Shown: positions 36,371-49,695 of the stretch, in pieces
How the letters are laid out: each line of letters begins with the position of its first letter
Numbering within the stretch: position 1 is the first letter of the stretch
Assembly: GCA_007922195.1 (NCBI GenBank)
Contig: ML681992.1
Coordinates: forward strand, 36,431,681 to 36,495,680
Direction: 5' to 3'
Length of the DNA stretch: 64,000 bases
Source: Podocnemis expansa
Lineage: Eukaryota > Chordata > Testudines > Podocnemididae
Translations under genes and position numbers: made by a program
The notes under the pieces: model-generated
Seen by the model: the letters and a program-made list of their open reading frames with translations, nothing else
What the model was told of the DNA's origin: nothing
Database searches by the model: none

Positions 36371-37633
36371 ATCCCTATGCTTTCCTTCCCCTTCTTCTAT
36401 GGTCTTTCAAAACTGCAAGCTCAGTCAGATCAGGACAGTCTAATGATGTGCTTATACAGCACCTAGGTCAGCATCCTGGGGTCCTAATTTCAAAGGGGAA
36501 ATCTAGATATGATTATACAACAAATAAGGAACAAACCCCACAATTATTATTATTCCTAAAAAGTGAGCTCTAAAGTGGTGAATATTTGAGATTTTGTGCA
36601 TTGGATACATAACTGTGAAAGTGCCAATCAAATGTCATTTTCACTAGGAAAAAGCAAAAACATTTTGGACCATGTATATTTACCCATGTGTTATCATAGT
36701 ATTTGGGCAAAGTGGATAAAGAGTGTGTTAACCTCACAGTACACTTCTTTTACAATTTCCAGTAGAAAATGTGTTGACTGTTTTCATTATGCCTGTTTAA
36801 CTGTAGCTGAAACAAAAGGTCAGTGAAATAATTATTAGTAATATCTATGTATATAAGTTGAGACAGGAGAGTGAGTTAATTATTTTTTATTTGCTAACAT
36901 CTGTCTGGATTTGCATTAGAAGAATGAAGACTCTTTCAAGGATCATCTGCTAAGAGGACACACTGTAGGACAATTAGGTCTAATTTTGATCTTACAAAGA
37001 GCAAGCTTGTTAAATAGATTTGGATAAAGTAGATCTCTGGGAGTTGACAGAGTCAACACTGGATTCTTATTTCATGTAACAGCACAGATGTTTATTTTAA
37101 ACTAGAGCTGGAGTTAGCATTGTTTGGAGTGGACATATGAAGAAACTTCTTTGTACATTTGTAGCCTGTACCTGTTGACTGAGATCATGCAAAGAGCTGG
37201 CCATACTTTTCTGTCTAGAGTTTTATATCATGCCATAAGAATAAGGTTTCTGTGAAAGATAAGTTTTGGGATACCCTCAAAGCATAACCAACTCATTATA
37301 CATGCATAAGAGTATATATTTTCCTATTCCCTATACACCAAATGGATTAGTAGAATCCACATGCTTGTCCTTTTCAATCACAGCAACCATTATAATTGGG
37401 TTTTAAGAAGCTCTCTTCCCAAAGAAAAGGTGCTTTGCATGTCTCTCTATATAAAAATAAACTTATTTTTACATTTACTTTTGTCTTCAAACAGCTAGTG
37501 AACTGACCATAAACCAAAATCTCAGCTATCACATGGTAGGTCACACAATATATTATATATTCCCTTTTATGAAGGGCTGTTCAGAATTGATGAGACCCAG
37601 TCCTACACTTCTCTAATATACATTTATTTATAC

Positions 37634-37821
37634 CAGGAGTCCCCAACAAGCAGCCTGTGGGCCACATGTGGCCCCTAAAGCTATTTCATGTGGCCCACAA
37701 CAACACTATTGATACCAATATTTGCAATATCGTTGTATGAAGAGGTTTCAGTGGTGTGGCCCTCAGCCTAATGTATTAGTCCTCATGCAGCTCTCATGGT
37801 GATTTGAGTTTGAGACCCCTG
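37634..37821 (+). mobile_element. Short hAT-like element (188 bp)
   Basis: Ends CAGGAGTCCCCAACAAG and GAGTTTGAGACCCCTG, 8-bp target duplication ATTTATAC/ATTTACAC (7 of 8). The interior has the GGGCCACATGTGGCCC-type words common in vertebrate hAT ends. Confidence 0.88.
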
Positions 37822-37845
37822 ATTTACACACACAAATAAGTCAAA

Positions 37846-38008
37846 AGAAGCAAGGAGCCCTGTGGCACTTAATGGTTAACAGATTTGTTTATTGCATGAA
37901 CTTTCTTGGGACAAAATAAATAAATAAAAATAACTGAGAGTCTTTAAGTGTCACAGGGCTCCTTGCGTCTTTTGCTGAACTAGACTAACACAGTTACCCC
38001 TTTGGAAC
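37846..38008 (+). mobile_element. Penelope tail hairpin insertion, core lost
   Basis: Antisense AGGAGCCCTGTGGCACTTAA arm, a centre that lost the hammerhead, then sense AAGTGTCACAGGGCTCCTTG and the terminal AACTAGACTAACACAGTTAC block. No clear target duplication. Confidence 0.8.
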
Positions 38009-40332
38009 TTACCATAAATCTGTCAGTTTCAATAAACAAATACTGAAGAGCAGAAAACTTTTCTTGAGATCTCATTTTACTAAGATTTACTTGCTTCTGA
38101 GAAAATAACACTACAGAACATTTAACTTGTATATCAAATGACTAAACTTGGTTCCTCAAAAAGTTAGAGGAAAAAGGTCTGTTGAATCAATTAAGAAAGC
38201 CTGAGACTCAGTCAATTTCTCGTCAATTGTGAGTGGAAAGAGTATCAGTTCTGATTTCAGTCTATTGTGAAATCACAAACTTTGCCACCTATAGGCTACT
38301 ATGAACATCATGAAAAATAAAAAAATGAAAATCGGATGTTTTAAATCACCACTACTCAGAGTTATCAAGCATACAATGCAACCAAATGGCAGATCCTAAT
38401 CCTGCTAAAGAAAATGGCAAAATTTCCACCAATTTTGCTGATGCAAATTCAGGTCTTAAGCCCAGCCAAACAAGGAGTGCAAACTACTTTAAAAAGGAAT
38501 TGTCCCTGCCCAATATAGGGCTGATTCCAATACCAGCTGTTAAAATAAAAAGCAGTAGCAGCTCCCAGCAGTCAATGGAGTCACACCAATGTAAAGTTAG
38601 TACCAGTGAGCTCAGAATAAAGCTGATAGCATGCACAGAAAAGACATTTTTCCTTACCATTAAAGGAACAGCTGCTCAGCAGATTCAAGGATTTATGCAG
38701 AAATATGCATAAGATCCTCTCTATAAGCCAACAGTTAAATGCTTTGAAATCCTTTCTGCTTCTCTCACACACGGGAAAAAATGCTTCCCTACATACTTTA
38801 AAACCAGTCCTAAGAACCAATTCTCTTTTGTTTTATTACAAAAGAGATTGGATAAGAGAAGGATTTGATTATAAGCCATGATAACTGTACATTAAAGCAG
38901 AATGACACAGTAGCAAAAGATTTGGCCAAATGAAAATGTACGACATCACCTATTTGAACTAATCCTTGTTATATTTAGAAGTGCCATAACATTAATTCTT
39001 AGTTTATTTCTCTCACCTTTCTGCAGTTAAAAATTTAATTTACAGTTGTTTTCAGAATATATTACTTTGCACATTTCTGAATCACAAATGACATTTTATA
39101 TTTAGCTGTCCATACCACCATCTGCATCCTTAAAGTTTTATGAAATAAAATCTTTATAAACCTCTAATACATCCTTTGCAAAGTGGAAAAGGAAAAAAAA
39201 AAAGGAAATAAAATAAAGCAAGTAGTGCAATAAAACAGAATTTATCACCACTAGGTGGCACACATTCACTGCAGTTCTCACACAGTTGCACTAGATACTG
39301 AAAAGTGTGCTTTCAGAACATCAGCATAATATGTGGGCTTACGTGATGGACAAAAAGAATGTAGTTCCTCAAGTTATTTTCCTATCACTTAGCACATTGC
39401 TTTCTTTTAACTATTATTTTTTTTCTTGTCATTTAAGAAATAGCTCAGAAAAAGAGAGTTACATGGACAGATTCTCCAGATCAGAATGGTAAGATTTTAA
39501 GCCCACTTGGATCAGATGTAAATGGATATACGAAGTGTAAGGAAGTGGATAAACAAGCTCATAGTTTTTTCTTCACATAACTGCTGCCTTTATTAACTAA
39601 GGAAGAACATGCTAACCTCTACCCCTCAGTTCACAAGATCATTTAATTTCACTCTTCCATTTTCACTTTGCTATGGCTAAAAAAACTCTCTGTGTGACAA
39701 CAATTTCAAGACCTTTGTACAGTTGGAAATATCTTGTCTATGAGGTTTGTAGAACAGTAAATAATCCTGGATAAAAATAAGCAGTTTCTTCAAACAAAAT
39801 TGGTATTTAAAAATAATGAAATAAAAGCTAATTAAAAAAATACTAGATTCTAAAATTTGCTAGATCCTAATACCAGAGGAGACAAATAAGATCATCGTCA
39901 GCCATCCTGGAACATATTATTTGAAAAATATATAATGCAGATTTTAAAAATATATCCAATATTAATTTAGTATGAAAATGAAGATTGAGGGAATCTTCTT
40001 GGTAGCTTGGCAGCAGGGTGGTGGTGTGCCAGCTAAGAGACTTCTTTGTTCAGGACTCACTAAGCCTGGATGCAGAACTCTGTGCTGAAGTTCAACTCAC
40101 ACCAGTATTGCCTGCTGCCTTAGAAGTGCTTATTCATCCTGACCTGCAGGCTGCTGTGATAGAAGTTTCATATTAAGAGGAAGATGGGGAGAAAGTGGAG
40201 ATAAAATATTAGCCCCTGCATAAACTTTGGGGAAACCTTGTCTTGACTGTCAAAAAAAAGGAGGGTGAAGTGTATAGGCTGTTCTTGTGGAATGACAGTA
40301 ATGGGTTTAAGTGACATTAGAAGTGGTATTAC

Positions 40333-40517
40333 CTGTTCTAAAAGATTCTGAAGCCTCTCTATTTCACAGTCTATTACAAATTTCTTTTCTTGTCTTCGAT
40401 CCAGGTCTTCTAAAAGCCTCCTGTAGCTGGCATCATTAAAATTCTCCACACATATGGCACTGACTTGCCAGCTATTTTGTCCTGCTTTTTCCATAATAGC
40501 TTGAAGTATTGAGTAAC
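40333..40517 (-). CDS. GRIA4: GRIA4 exon 4 (amino-terminal domain)
   Basis: 185-nt exon starting with two bases of a split glycine codon (phase 1) and ending in phase 0. It encodes [13 protein letters not shown] near the start, then AICVENFND, then [17 protein letters not shown] and ends LLEQ. This is the part of the GluA4 amino-terminal domain that drives subunit assembly. The acceptor is TTCTTTTAG on the minus strand and the donor is CAG|GTAATACC. No frameshift or stop is seen. A few residues differ from the mammalian protein as I remember it (for example NSWQVS), as expected for a sauropsid ortholog. The preceding exon, encoding the LRPSLRGALLSL-type segment, was not found between here and base 64000. 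Confidence 0.95.
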
Positions 40518-40869
40518 CTAAAAGAAAAGGATACAATACACTAATAACACAATATCTGCATTTTATGACTCATAACTGTTATTAATCAACATTATATCCC
40601 TTAATGTATGGCCTAATAGCAAGGGGGCTGGGAGCTATAGCACCCAAGATTAACTTTGCTACTGGCTATCTGTGACTTTGGATATAGCAGTTAAACTATA
40701 CGCTCATTAATAATAATTATCAGGAACATTTATATGCTGTCCATCATTGTGAACAATGAATTGATAAATGGAGATAACACATATCTTGGAGTCAGGAGGT
40801 TATAAAATTTACCCAGTGAATGTTTGTGAAGCACTCGAGGTCCCTGAAGAAAAGGCGCATGTGAAGGCG

Positions 40870-41520
40870 TATACAAATTCTTCATGGGAGAGAGCAAGTT
40901 TTTAAGAAAGAGCTCAGGGCCCAGGCAGCTCCACACAGCTCAGGGGCCAAGCAGTCCCTGTATAGGTTAGAGGCAGGACTTTAAGAAGTGGAGCAGAGCA
41001 GTTCAGAGCCAGGCAGTGGGAGGGAGCAGATGATTGCTCTGTGGGGGAAGTATTGCTTAGGACTGACTTGTTGCCGAACCTGACAGCGTAGACCTGCGAA
41101 AATCCACACAAGAGATGCATGTGACAGAGGAGGCAGGCCAGAGACTTGACTGGAGTCACATACTCTGAGAAACTGAAGGAAACTGAGGTAGGATGTGGTC
41201 TTGGAGAGGCAGTGTCTTAGAACCGTAAGGTGTTAGGTGTAGCTGCCCACCACTGGGCCCTGGATCGAGGACAATAGAGAGGGTTCCTGTAAACACTCAG
41301 GAGAATACTATAGCATGTTCCTTCTCCTAGTGTGAAGGGCCAGCTGGATAAGACTGTGACTGCCCAGCCCTCCCAAGCCTCTCTGCTAGAGGGGAGGACT
41401 GGAAGTCCTTGTGGTGGGGGTAATGTAAAAGAGGACTCTGTGTTAGCAGCAGAATGCCTGCCAACCCCTGTCTGACCTCTAGACAGTACTGTGGTGGCCA
41501 TGCTCCATCTATAGCACTAT
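40870..41520. repeat. Probable dispersed repeat (LTR-like), unclassified
   Basis: GC-richer block with AGCTCAGGGCCCAGGCAGCT … TGCCCAGCCCTCCCAAGCC and an internal near-duplicate of CAGCTCCACACAGCTCAGG. It looks unlike the surrounding AT-rich intron, but I cannot name it or fix its ends. Confidence 0.3.
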
Positions 41521-42929
41521 AGAGGTATTAATTATATTTTTATTATGTCTCATTTGTAATCCTCAAAGCATGTTAACAGATGGGAAAGTCAATATTGTTT
41601 TTAGTATCATTTGCTTTTGCTTCATTCACCCAGGGCAACGGAAGACTCTTATAACATTAGGAGATTCCATTGAAAAAAGCAGAGAAACCAACAACTCAAA
41701 TTCAGAGAGTGAGGATTAAACCAGTTTAGGACTGCTAGTTGGCACTGTGCTGCTGGAGATGCCATCATTCTGATCAGATGTCTTCTCCAGAACCATGGCT
41801 ACATTCTGACTTGGGTGGTTATATTTCACCTACCTAAAATCCTCATGTCAGTTTCAATTGGAAAAACTATTAATTTCACCTCTCAAAAGCCATTATGTTG
41901 CAGACTGGATCCCTGTTTCATGAAGAGCTGTATGAGTGATCACTATATAGATAACCAGAGTTTATAATATGTTTTGGAATCCTTCTGCAGGAAAAATGAC
42001 ATATAAAGGTACTGATGGATTTACTTATCCAAAGAACAGGAATATTCAGAAATCAATTTTTTGAAAAAAATGATTTTCTGAATTGTCTACTTTATAAATC
42101 TATGAAATGTTAGCACACCCACAAGTAGGATATGCACTTTTTTGCCTTTGCATTTCTTATACGAGTATCATTAATGTACTCATGATGTGGATGTTGCAGG
42201 TCAAATCAAAGAGCTACTGTATATACAGGAGAAATTATCTTTGGCATAACACACACTACCTACTGCACTCAACCCATAATAGTCTAGGTGAATTCAAATC
42301 AGATTGTTCCTACTCCAGCGAGATCAAGCCCCCACACTCAATAATACATGGATGATATAGTATCATCTATAATAATTATTAGATATTTTTCTCAAATGCA
42401 AATGACAAAATCGAGATAAAAATACAGTTTCATGAGGATGCAGATAATTTTAATTTACTTTATCGCTGAGAACAAAACATTTGTTTCTAAAAGATAAGTT
42501 CATAAAAATACAACGAAAATATATTTGTATTCTGAACAAAGGATTCAAGAATAATTTTAATTCCACAGGGCTGTTTCTAAAGAAGTGGGTACACGGAGTG
42601 ATCTGTATGAATTAGACTACATGTCAGCATTTGAGGTAATTTCCTAAAGTAAATTACTTGACTTAGTCATTAGTAAACCATTTCTGCAGCTAGGGTTCAT
42701 TTTTAACCTGAAGTCAGTTATTTTTCCACCAAAGAAGAAAGAATTCTCGTTAATTACTTCATGACTATTCTGCTCTTCCTGTTGCTACATTTACTCTTGC
42801 TTTTTTTTGCCTGTAATTATCTTTTCAAATTATGCCTACATTCTTTCCCAAACATTGTATTGCTTGACTCATTTTCTACAGATTATATATATCTTTTCAT
42901 TTAGAGCTGCATACTGATGTTAAAAATGT

Positions 42930-44220
42930 TCCTACCTCAACAATTTCTACTCCATGATCAACCTCAGCCTGGAACACTCCACGCAGGAGATCCACTTTCT
43001 AGACACTACAGTACTACTTAGTGATGGACACATAAAAAACACCATATAGTGTAAACCTACAGACTGCTATAGTTACCTTTATCCCTCAAGCTTCCACCCA
43101 AGACATACCACTTGATCCACTGTCTACAGCCAAGCCCTAAGATATAGCCAGATTTGCTCTGATCCCTCAGACAGAGGCAGGCACCCTCAGGATCTCTAGC
43201 ATTTCTAAAACTACAATACCCACTTGGAGTAGTGATGAAACAGACTGACAGAGCCAGATGGGTACCCAGAAGTCAACTACTACAGAAGAAGTCCATGAAA
43301 GAAAACAACAGAACACTGTTAGTCATCACCTACAACCTTGCATTCAAACCCCCTATAGCACATCATTAAGGACCCAAAGCCTGTTGTACAAGACAATCCC
43401 TCACTCTCTCAAGCCCTGGGTGGCAGAACTCGCCTCTCTTACAGACAGCTCCCCAACCTTAAACAGATACGCACCAGCAGCTATAGACCTAATACAAACA
43501 TCAAAGCAGGCACATACCTCTGCGACAAACCATGTTGCCAACTTTGCCCACATATCTGCACAAGACACCATCATAGGACTGAATCAAGCCAGTTACTCCA
43601 TCAAGCACTCATTCACCTGCTAATCCACCAATGTAATTTATGCCATCATGTGCCACCAATGCCCCCATACCTTACACATTGGACAAACAGGACAGTCTTT
43701 GAGCAAAAGACTAAATGGACACAAAGCTGACATAAGAAATTACAACATTTAAAAAACCAGTAGGGAAACACTTCACTTTCCCTCTTCCCTACACTGATGG
43801 TTTGTTAATAGCTGTGCTCAAACAAACAGATAACAAATTGAAACTCCAAAGTTGAATTACAGAATTGGAATTCATATGCAAATTTGACTGTGTGGTGTCA
43901 GGACTGAATAGGGACTATGGATTCTTTTTCCATTACAACATGTGATTTGACTGCTCCCTCCTCTGCATGCTGTTCCCCAGTGTTTGACTCTTCAACAAAT
44001 GCTTTGATTTGTTGTTACAGCATGACCAGATACTATGACTTACACTTCCTTGCAGTTATTTTCCTCCCATTCTGTAAGTTCCCCATCTTCAAAGAATCTG
44101 ACAAAGTGGGGTTTTCTCACACAAAAGCTTATGCAATAAATAAATTTGTTAGTCCTTAAAAGTGCCACCAGACTCCTTGTTTGTTTTGCTGGACTAGACT
44201 AATACAGCTACCCCTGTGGA
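42930..44220 (+). pseudogene. Degenerate Penelope-like retroelement (RT C-terminus, GIY-YIG, tail)
   Basis: Shifting plus-strand frames carry EIHFLDTT (42988-43011), a CHQCP zinc-type pair near 43651-43665, and LHIGQTGQSLSKRLNGHKAD from about 43672. The latter corresponds to the start of the GIY-YIG-type endonuclease of Penelope-like elements (usual form YIGETGQ). Stops and frame changes are frequent. From about 43830 the sequence is the same tail seen in the short copies, ending TTAGTCCTTAAAAGTGCCAC and CTAGACTAATACAGCTACCC. The tail hammerhead is mutated (CTGACAA). The RT catalytic region is missing (5' truncated). Confidence 0.78.
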
Positions 44221-45442
44221 ACCTACCTCATCTATGGCATAACTTTACCTTTATCTTTGATACCACATAATCAACATTTACCTAATTAAGTTTCTTGAAC
44301 CAACTAATATTCTAATTAAATGCTCTTTTAAATAGAAATTGACATCTTCTCACACTTTTCTTCTTAAGTTTGTAGAGATTTATGAAGATGTGTTTTGATC
44401 ATGTTAGGAATTTCTGCCAGCACATTGAATGACAACTAGTAGCCAAACATTCAAGTTTTTCTTCTACATTGGACCAAGGTTTAATCTGCCATGTTACATT
44501 AGCAACTAATTTCATTTAGGCATTTCAGAGTTGTATAGTTTCTTGTCAGTAGTTGGCACTGATGAATACATTTTCATGCCAATATGCCTTTTACATGTAG
44601 CACAACAAAGCTGAGATTCAATCAGCTGGATGGAAAACAAGTTCCTGCACCTCAGAGAAGCTAGCATTATATATTCAGGTCAAAATCTTTCGTACAGTAT
44701 CCATGTCATATTTGGGTATTGTATGTGTAGGGGGAAAAAATTTCAGACTGACAAGTCTGGAGTTTAAATGGGATGAACTGCAGGCATTTGCAGCATCAGC
44801 TGGCATGAAACTTGGACATATTGAAGAGTATGCTTATTTGTCCAAAAAATAATTGGATATAGTGTTCAGAAAAATGAACTGTATCCAAAGCTGCATAAAT
44901 TCCAAATGACAAAAATTAAAATGACCATGAGGCAACCTCTCCAAATTTAGTACTTGAACCTAGCATCTTTAGTCAGGCAATAATCACAGACTTCAGTGGA
45001 TACTTTGCCTGAGTAAGGACAGCCAGATTGGATCTTACAATTCTATCCTAAAAGGCATAATTTTTTCTGGTTCTCTGTTTTCACTGTAACTTCCTTGTTT
45101 GTTATAATTATGATGTATCATTACTATATAATTCATTTTGTGAAGATACTATAATGTGAATTCAGGCAATTCTACATATTGTAGAGCATTTTTTCCTGTA
45201 TAAAACAAGAGACTTTTAAAAAAATATATAAAGAATAAGGCTATTCAGTGGCCCTTTTAGCTACCCAAATATTAGCTTCTGATTGTCAATTTGAAAAATG
45301 ATTATGAAATAAGGAAATACTGGGTAGCATGCCATACACAGTACATATTAACTGCCAACTAATTCAGTCCAAGTGCAGAATGATGGCTCTTCTGGAATGG
45401 CTACTTTAGTCAAACTAATTATTGGGGTCAATGCAGGGGTAA

Positions 45443-45498
45443 CTGGTCAATCATCTAATTGTCCCTTCTGGCTTTAAAAGTCAATAAATCTATAAATA
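45443..45498 (+). mobile_element. CR1 terminal fragment (about 55 bp)
   Basis: TCATCTAATTGTCCCTTCTG then GGCTTTAAAAGTCAATAAATC matches the last bases of CR1, which end in short tandem repeats. Confidence 0.6.
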
Positions 45499-46999
45499 GT
45501 ACCTAGTAAATTTAACTGCAATATTGTTGACTAAAACCACCAGTTCATTCTTTCTAAATGCATGAAAAAAACTATTTTTTTCTTTCATTCATGAGCTCAT
45601 ATGGTTCTGAGACTGCTTCTCTGAAGGCATGAAATAAGAAGTCTGACATCTGCTTTCTGTAGGTCATTCCTGAAATGTAGGTACAATTCACAATTGTTCA
45701 ATGAATAGTAAAAACACTGCTACTTTGATATTTTGAAATAGAAAGTATGCAGGGACTTGTTGTGAAGATAGCACTCTAGGAACCCAACCCAACCTTACTT
45801 TTTTATTTTACAGAAAGGTGAAACTGTGGTATTTTAAGAAACTAATTGTGCTTTTCAAGAAGATATCCTAGTCACAGGATGTTATCTGAAATAATTATGA
45901 AAATGGAGAATTACTACATTATACTCTATTCCACCAGAAAATTAAAGTTGAATATACATAGCATTATAATGTTTGTTGAAGTATCAGATCATTGTTATTG
46001 AGACTCCAGCTAGCACCTTAAAAATAAAAGAGTATTTTTAATTAGGTTCTCTCCTTCACATCCCTCTGGATTACATGGTGGTTTTTCATTGCACATATTC
46101 CTATGCAGCAGCAGCAAGGAAAAAGATTTGACACATGCCTAAACTTTTAGGTTTTTTATGGAGAGAACAATATATCTTTTCTTAATAGAACATTTTGATT
46201 TCCCTTCTGAGGACAGGTAGTCTATGGAAATGTTGCAGAGGGATGAGATTACTATTATTATTTTAACATTTCAAGCTATGATGCAGGCTCATAGTTCAAG
46301 TAAACCATGGCAACACAGCCAACCCCAACTCTTCTCGTTAGTCTTCTGTTGCTCTCTTTGGAATTCAGATATTCAAGATTTTCTTTCCAATTATGAAGGC
46401 TAGAAACTTCCTGTTCCTTCATTAGATAAAAGCTGAAACTCACCTAATCACATGATTCCAGGAGATGGTGCTTTAAAGTAAGACACCAAATATTGTGAGT
46501 TAGGAACAGTGTCATTGTCTTTAGTTCTATAAGACCCTTCCCTCAGGAAAAGGAATTAGAAACAGGAATGTTTCCTGACATGAAATTCACCAATGGACCT
46601 TATATAATCATACTAAAAATTGCCGGGGTTTAAAGAGAATACACCTTCCTCACTTCTGGGAGAGACAGATCCTTTTCCCCACCCCGGGTATTGAAAGAGA
46701 ATATTATATACTTCTGTTCTTCCACAAGCTACTGCATGATGATGTCTAGGATACATACTTTTATGAGCCTATGAGTCTACCTCATGTAGTTGGGCAAAAG
46801 GTCTAAGAGAGAGTGATAGGCCTGATGGCTCTAAACTTATCTGTGTTTGGGCTCAACAAAGCAGCCCAGGAATTCCTAGTCAGAAAAAACTGTACTGAAA
46901 GCTAAGCAGGATGTTTTGATAATCTTTTGTCATTGATATGGTAACTCTTTCAATATTAACTTATGCTTCTAAAATATTCTGCAGATGCCCAACATCAGG

Positions 47000-47343
47000 G
47001 AACGGGGGGAACTAGCACATGAAAGTGTGAACCCATTAGCTAGCAAGAATTTTAAAAGAAGCTGTAAACTCATGGGCTACACCGTACAACTGGAGAATGG
47101 ATTGTCAAGATAGTTCCTATTTTTAAGACAGTGAAAAAATGGGATCTGGGTAACTTCAGGCCTGTCAGTTTGATCTCAGTAGTATGCAAGGTCTTAGAAA
47201 ACAATTTTAAAAAGAAAGTAGTTAAAGACACAAAGGTTAATGGTAACTGGGATAAAATATAGCATGGCTTTACAAAGTATAGCTTGTGTAAGACCAACCT
47301 GATCTCTATTTTTTGAGAAGATAACAGATTTTTTATAGAAAGG
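47000..47343 (+). pseudogene. CR1 LINE reverse transcriptase fragment, left part
   Basis: Sense CR1: AGCTGTAAACTCATGGGCTA, TAACTTCAGGCCTGTCAGTT (the N-Y-R-P-[IV]-S-L type block), GTATGCAAGGTCTTAGAAAA, ATAGCATGGCTTTACAAAG. Contains stops. Interrupted at 47343 by a hAT element and resumes at 48116. Confidence 0.88.
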
Positions 47344-48115
47344 CAGGGGTTAAAGTAGGCTGGAATGCCATGAAACGGCATTCTGGGGTGCACTATTTTT
47401 AGGGGTTCAGTGTTCCAAGGCCCCTAAAAATAGAAAATGGAGCCAGAACACTGCATTCCGGGACCCACCATTTAAAAATAGCCAGCCCTGGAATGCAGTG
47501 TTCTGGCTCCATTTTCTATTTCTAGGGGTCTCAACACTAAGCCCCTAAAAAATAGCAGGCCCCAGAATGTCATTCTGCCATGTTCCTGGAGGGCCCAGGC
47601 TAAGGCTCTGGCTGGAGCCTGCTCTGACTGAGAATGCTCAGAGGCTCCAAGCCTTGGGCGGGGGGGGGGGTTGGGGCACTATTCTCCCCAAGACTTGAAA
47701 TTAGGGGGGTGTAGAAGGAAGTTTAGGGGGATCTAAGGGGTGCTCACTAATGTGGTATAACACTGTTGCTAGATGACAACTGGGGGGTGTTGGGAAATTT
47801 GAGGGAGTGCAGGGAAGTGTAGGGGGGTGTTAGGGAAATCCCTGGTTTGGGGACAGGCAAGCTGGCCCTGTGGGGGAGGGGGCAGTGGGGGAAGACTGCG
47901 TGGAACAGTGAGGGGTTGGGGAACAGTTCGGGGACCAGCAGTGAGACAGGGGTGAGGAGCAGTAGCTGGGTGGGGGTAGGCATGTGGGGAGCAGTAGCTG
48001 GGGTGGAAGTGCATTCATTTAGGGGCAGAAGCTGGGGTGTGTGAGGGGGGTCTGCATCAGGGTGAGGGGTCCACACTGGCGTGAGGGGGCCTGCCAAATT
48101 ATACTTTAACTCATG
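47344..48115 (-). mobile_element. hAT-like family A copy 2, inserted in CR1 (772 bp)
   Basis: Ends CAGGGGTTAAAGTAGG and ATACTTTAACTCATG, 8-bp target duplication TAGAAAGG/GACAAAGG (6 of 8), inside the CR1 sequence AGACAAAGG. Orientation is opposite to copies 1 and 3: the CTATTTTTAGGGG hairpin region comes first. No transposase. Confidence 0.9.
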
Positions 48116-49600
48116 GACAAAGGGAATATGGTGGCTCTAATTAGCCTAGTTTTCACTTAGGTATTTGATACTGTTCCACATGGGGAATAATTATTTAAAT
48201 TGGAAAAGCCAGGGATTAATATGAAAATCAAAAGGTGGATAAGGAACTGGTTAAAGGAGAGACTGTAATATGTTATAGTGAAATGTGAACTGTCACACTG
48301 AAGGGGGTTTACTAGTGGGTCCCTCAGAGATTAGTCCTGGGATCAATCTCACTTCACCTTTTTATTACTGATTTTGGCACAGAAGTGGGAGTGTGCTAAT
48401 AAAGTCTGCAGATGACACTAAATTGGGATGTATTGACAATGCAGAGAAGGAGCAGGATACCACACAGAAAGATCTGGATGATTTTGTAAATTGAAGTAAT
48501 AGAAATAGGATGAAATTTAACAGTGGAAAGTACAAGTTCATGCGTTTAGGAACTAATAACAATACATTTTCCTATAAATTGGTGATGCAGCAGTTGCAAG
48601 TGACAGAGGAGGAGAAGGACCTGGGTGTATTGGTTGATCACAGGATGATTATAAGTCTCCAATGTGATGTGGCTGTGAAAAAGTGAATGCAGTTCTTGGA
48701 TGCATCAGGCAAGGTATTTCCAGTAGAGATAAGGAGGTGTTAGTACCATTATACATGGCATTGGTGAAACCTCATCTGGAATAAAGTATGCAGTTCAGGT
48801 TTCCCATATTTAAGTAAGATGAATTCAAAGTGGATCAGGTGCAAGAGCTACTAGGATGATCAGTGGGTTGGAAAACCTGCCTTATGAGAGGAGACTCAAA
48901 GAGCTTGCCTTATTTAATGTAACCAAAAGAAGGCTGAAGTAAGATTTGATTGCTCTATATAAATATATCAGAGAGCTAAATACCAGGGAATGAGAGGAAT
49001 TACTTAAGTTCAGCCCCAATATGGACACAAGAACTAATGGATATAAACTAATAGATATAATGTAGACTTGAAATTAGATGCAGGTTCCATGCATCAGAAG
49101 AGTGAAGTTCTGGAATAGCCTTCCAAGGGGAGCAATGAGGGCAAAAAATCTAGCTGGTTTCAAAAACTGAGCTTGATAAATTCATATTGGGGATGGTATA
49201 ATGGGACAGTCAAATCTGGCAGCTAACTGCTCTTTGGCTCCTGGTCATAGATATGCCAATGGGAAGGGTTCTGCATTATTACAGAGAATTCTTTCTTGGA
49301 TGTATGACTGATGAGTCTTGCCCACCTGCTCAGTGTTTAATTGATCACCATACTGGGAATTTTTTCTCAGGGTTCTGGGGATTTTTCACCTTTCTCTGTA
49401 GAATGGGGCATGGCTCAGTTGTTGGTGGATTTTCTGTACCTTAAACTCTTTAAATCATGACTTGAGGGCTTTAATAACTTAGCCATGGATTAGAAGTTTG
49501 TTACAAATGTTGGTGGGTGAAGTTCTGTGGCTGGCATTGTGCAGGAGGTTAGACTAGATGATTATACTTGTTCCTTCTGACCTGAGAGTCTATGATACTT
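48116..49600 (+). pseudogene. CR1 LINE, RT C-terminal part and 3' UTR
   Basis: Continues the copy from 47343: TATTTGATACTGTTCCACAT (F-D-T-V-P-H), then TCTGCAGATGACACTAA at about 48405, which is the catalytic [FY]-A-D-D motif with its first residue changed to serine. It ends with GTGCAGGAGGTTAGACTAGA, TGTTCCTTCTGACCTGAGAG. Multiple stops. The 3' end is complete. Confidence 0.93.
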
Positions 49601-49695
49601 CTATTCAAGATTTTTCAGAGAATTTTACCCAGGAGTGACTGGACTCCCGGCTGGAGCACATACTTTTATGATACAGAGATGGGTAAAACAAACAA

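Larger units (their letters stand above)
22928..40332 (-). other. GRIA4: GRIA4 intron 4, contents overview
   Basis: 17.4-kb intron. Recognised contents: MIR-like pieces (24236-24370, 26490-26640), palindrome-array elements (25113-25546, 32241-33405), CR1 tail (26406-26465), nested DNA transposons (27532-28405 with 27812-27963), an LTR-like block with a minisatellite (29979-30847), dispersed repeats (34270-36370), a short hAT (37634-37821) and a Penelope hairpin (37846-38008). I see nothing nameable in 22928-24235, 24371-25112, 25547-26334, 26641-27531, 28406-29978, 30848-32240, 33406-34192, 36371-37625 and 38010-40332. Confidence 0.6.
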
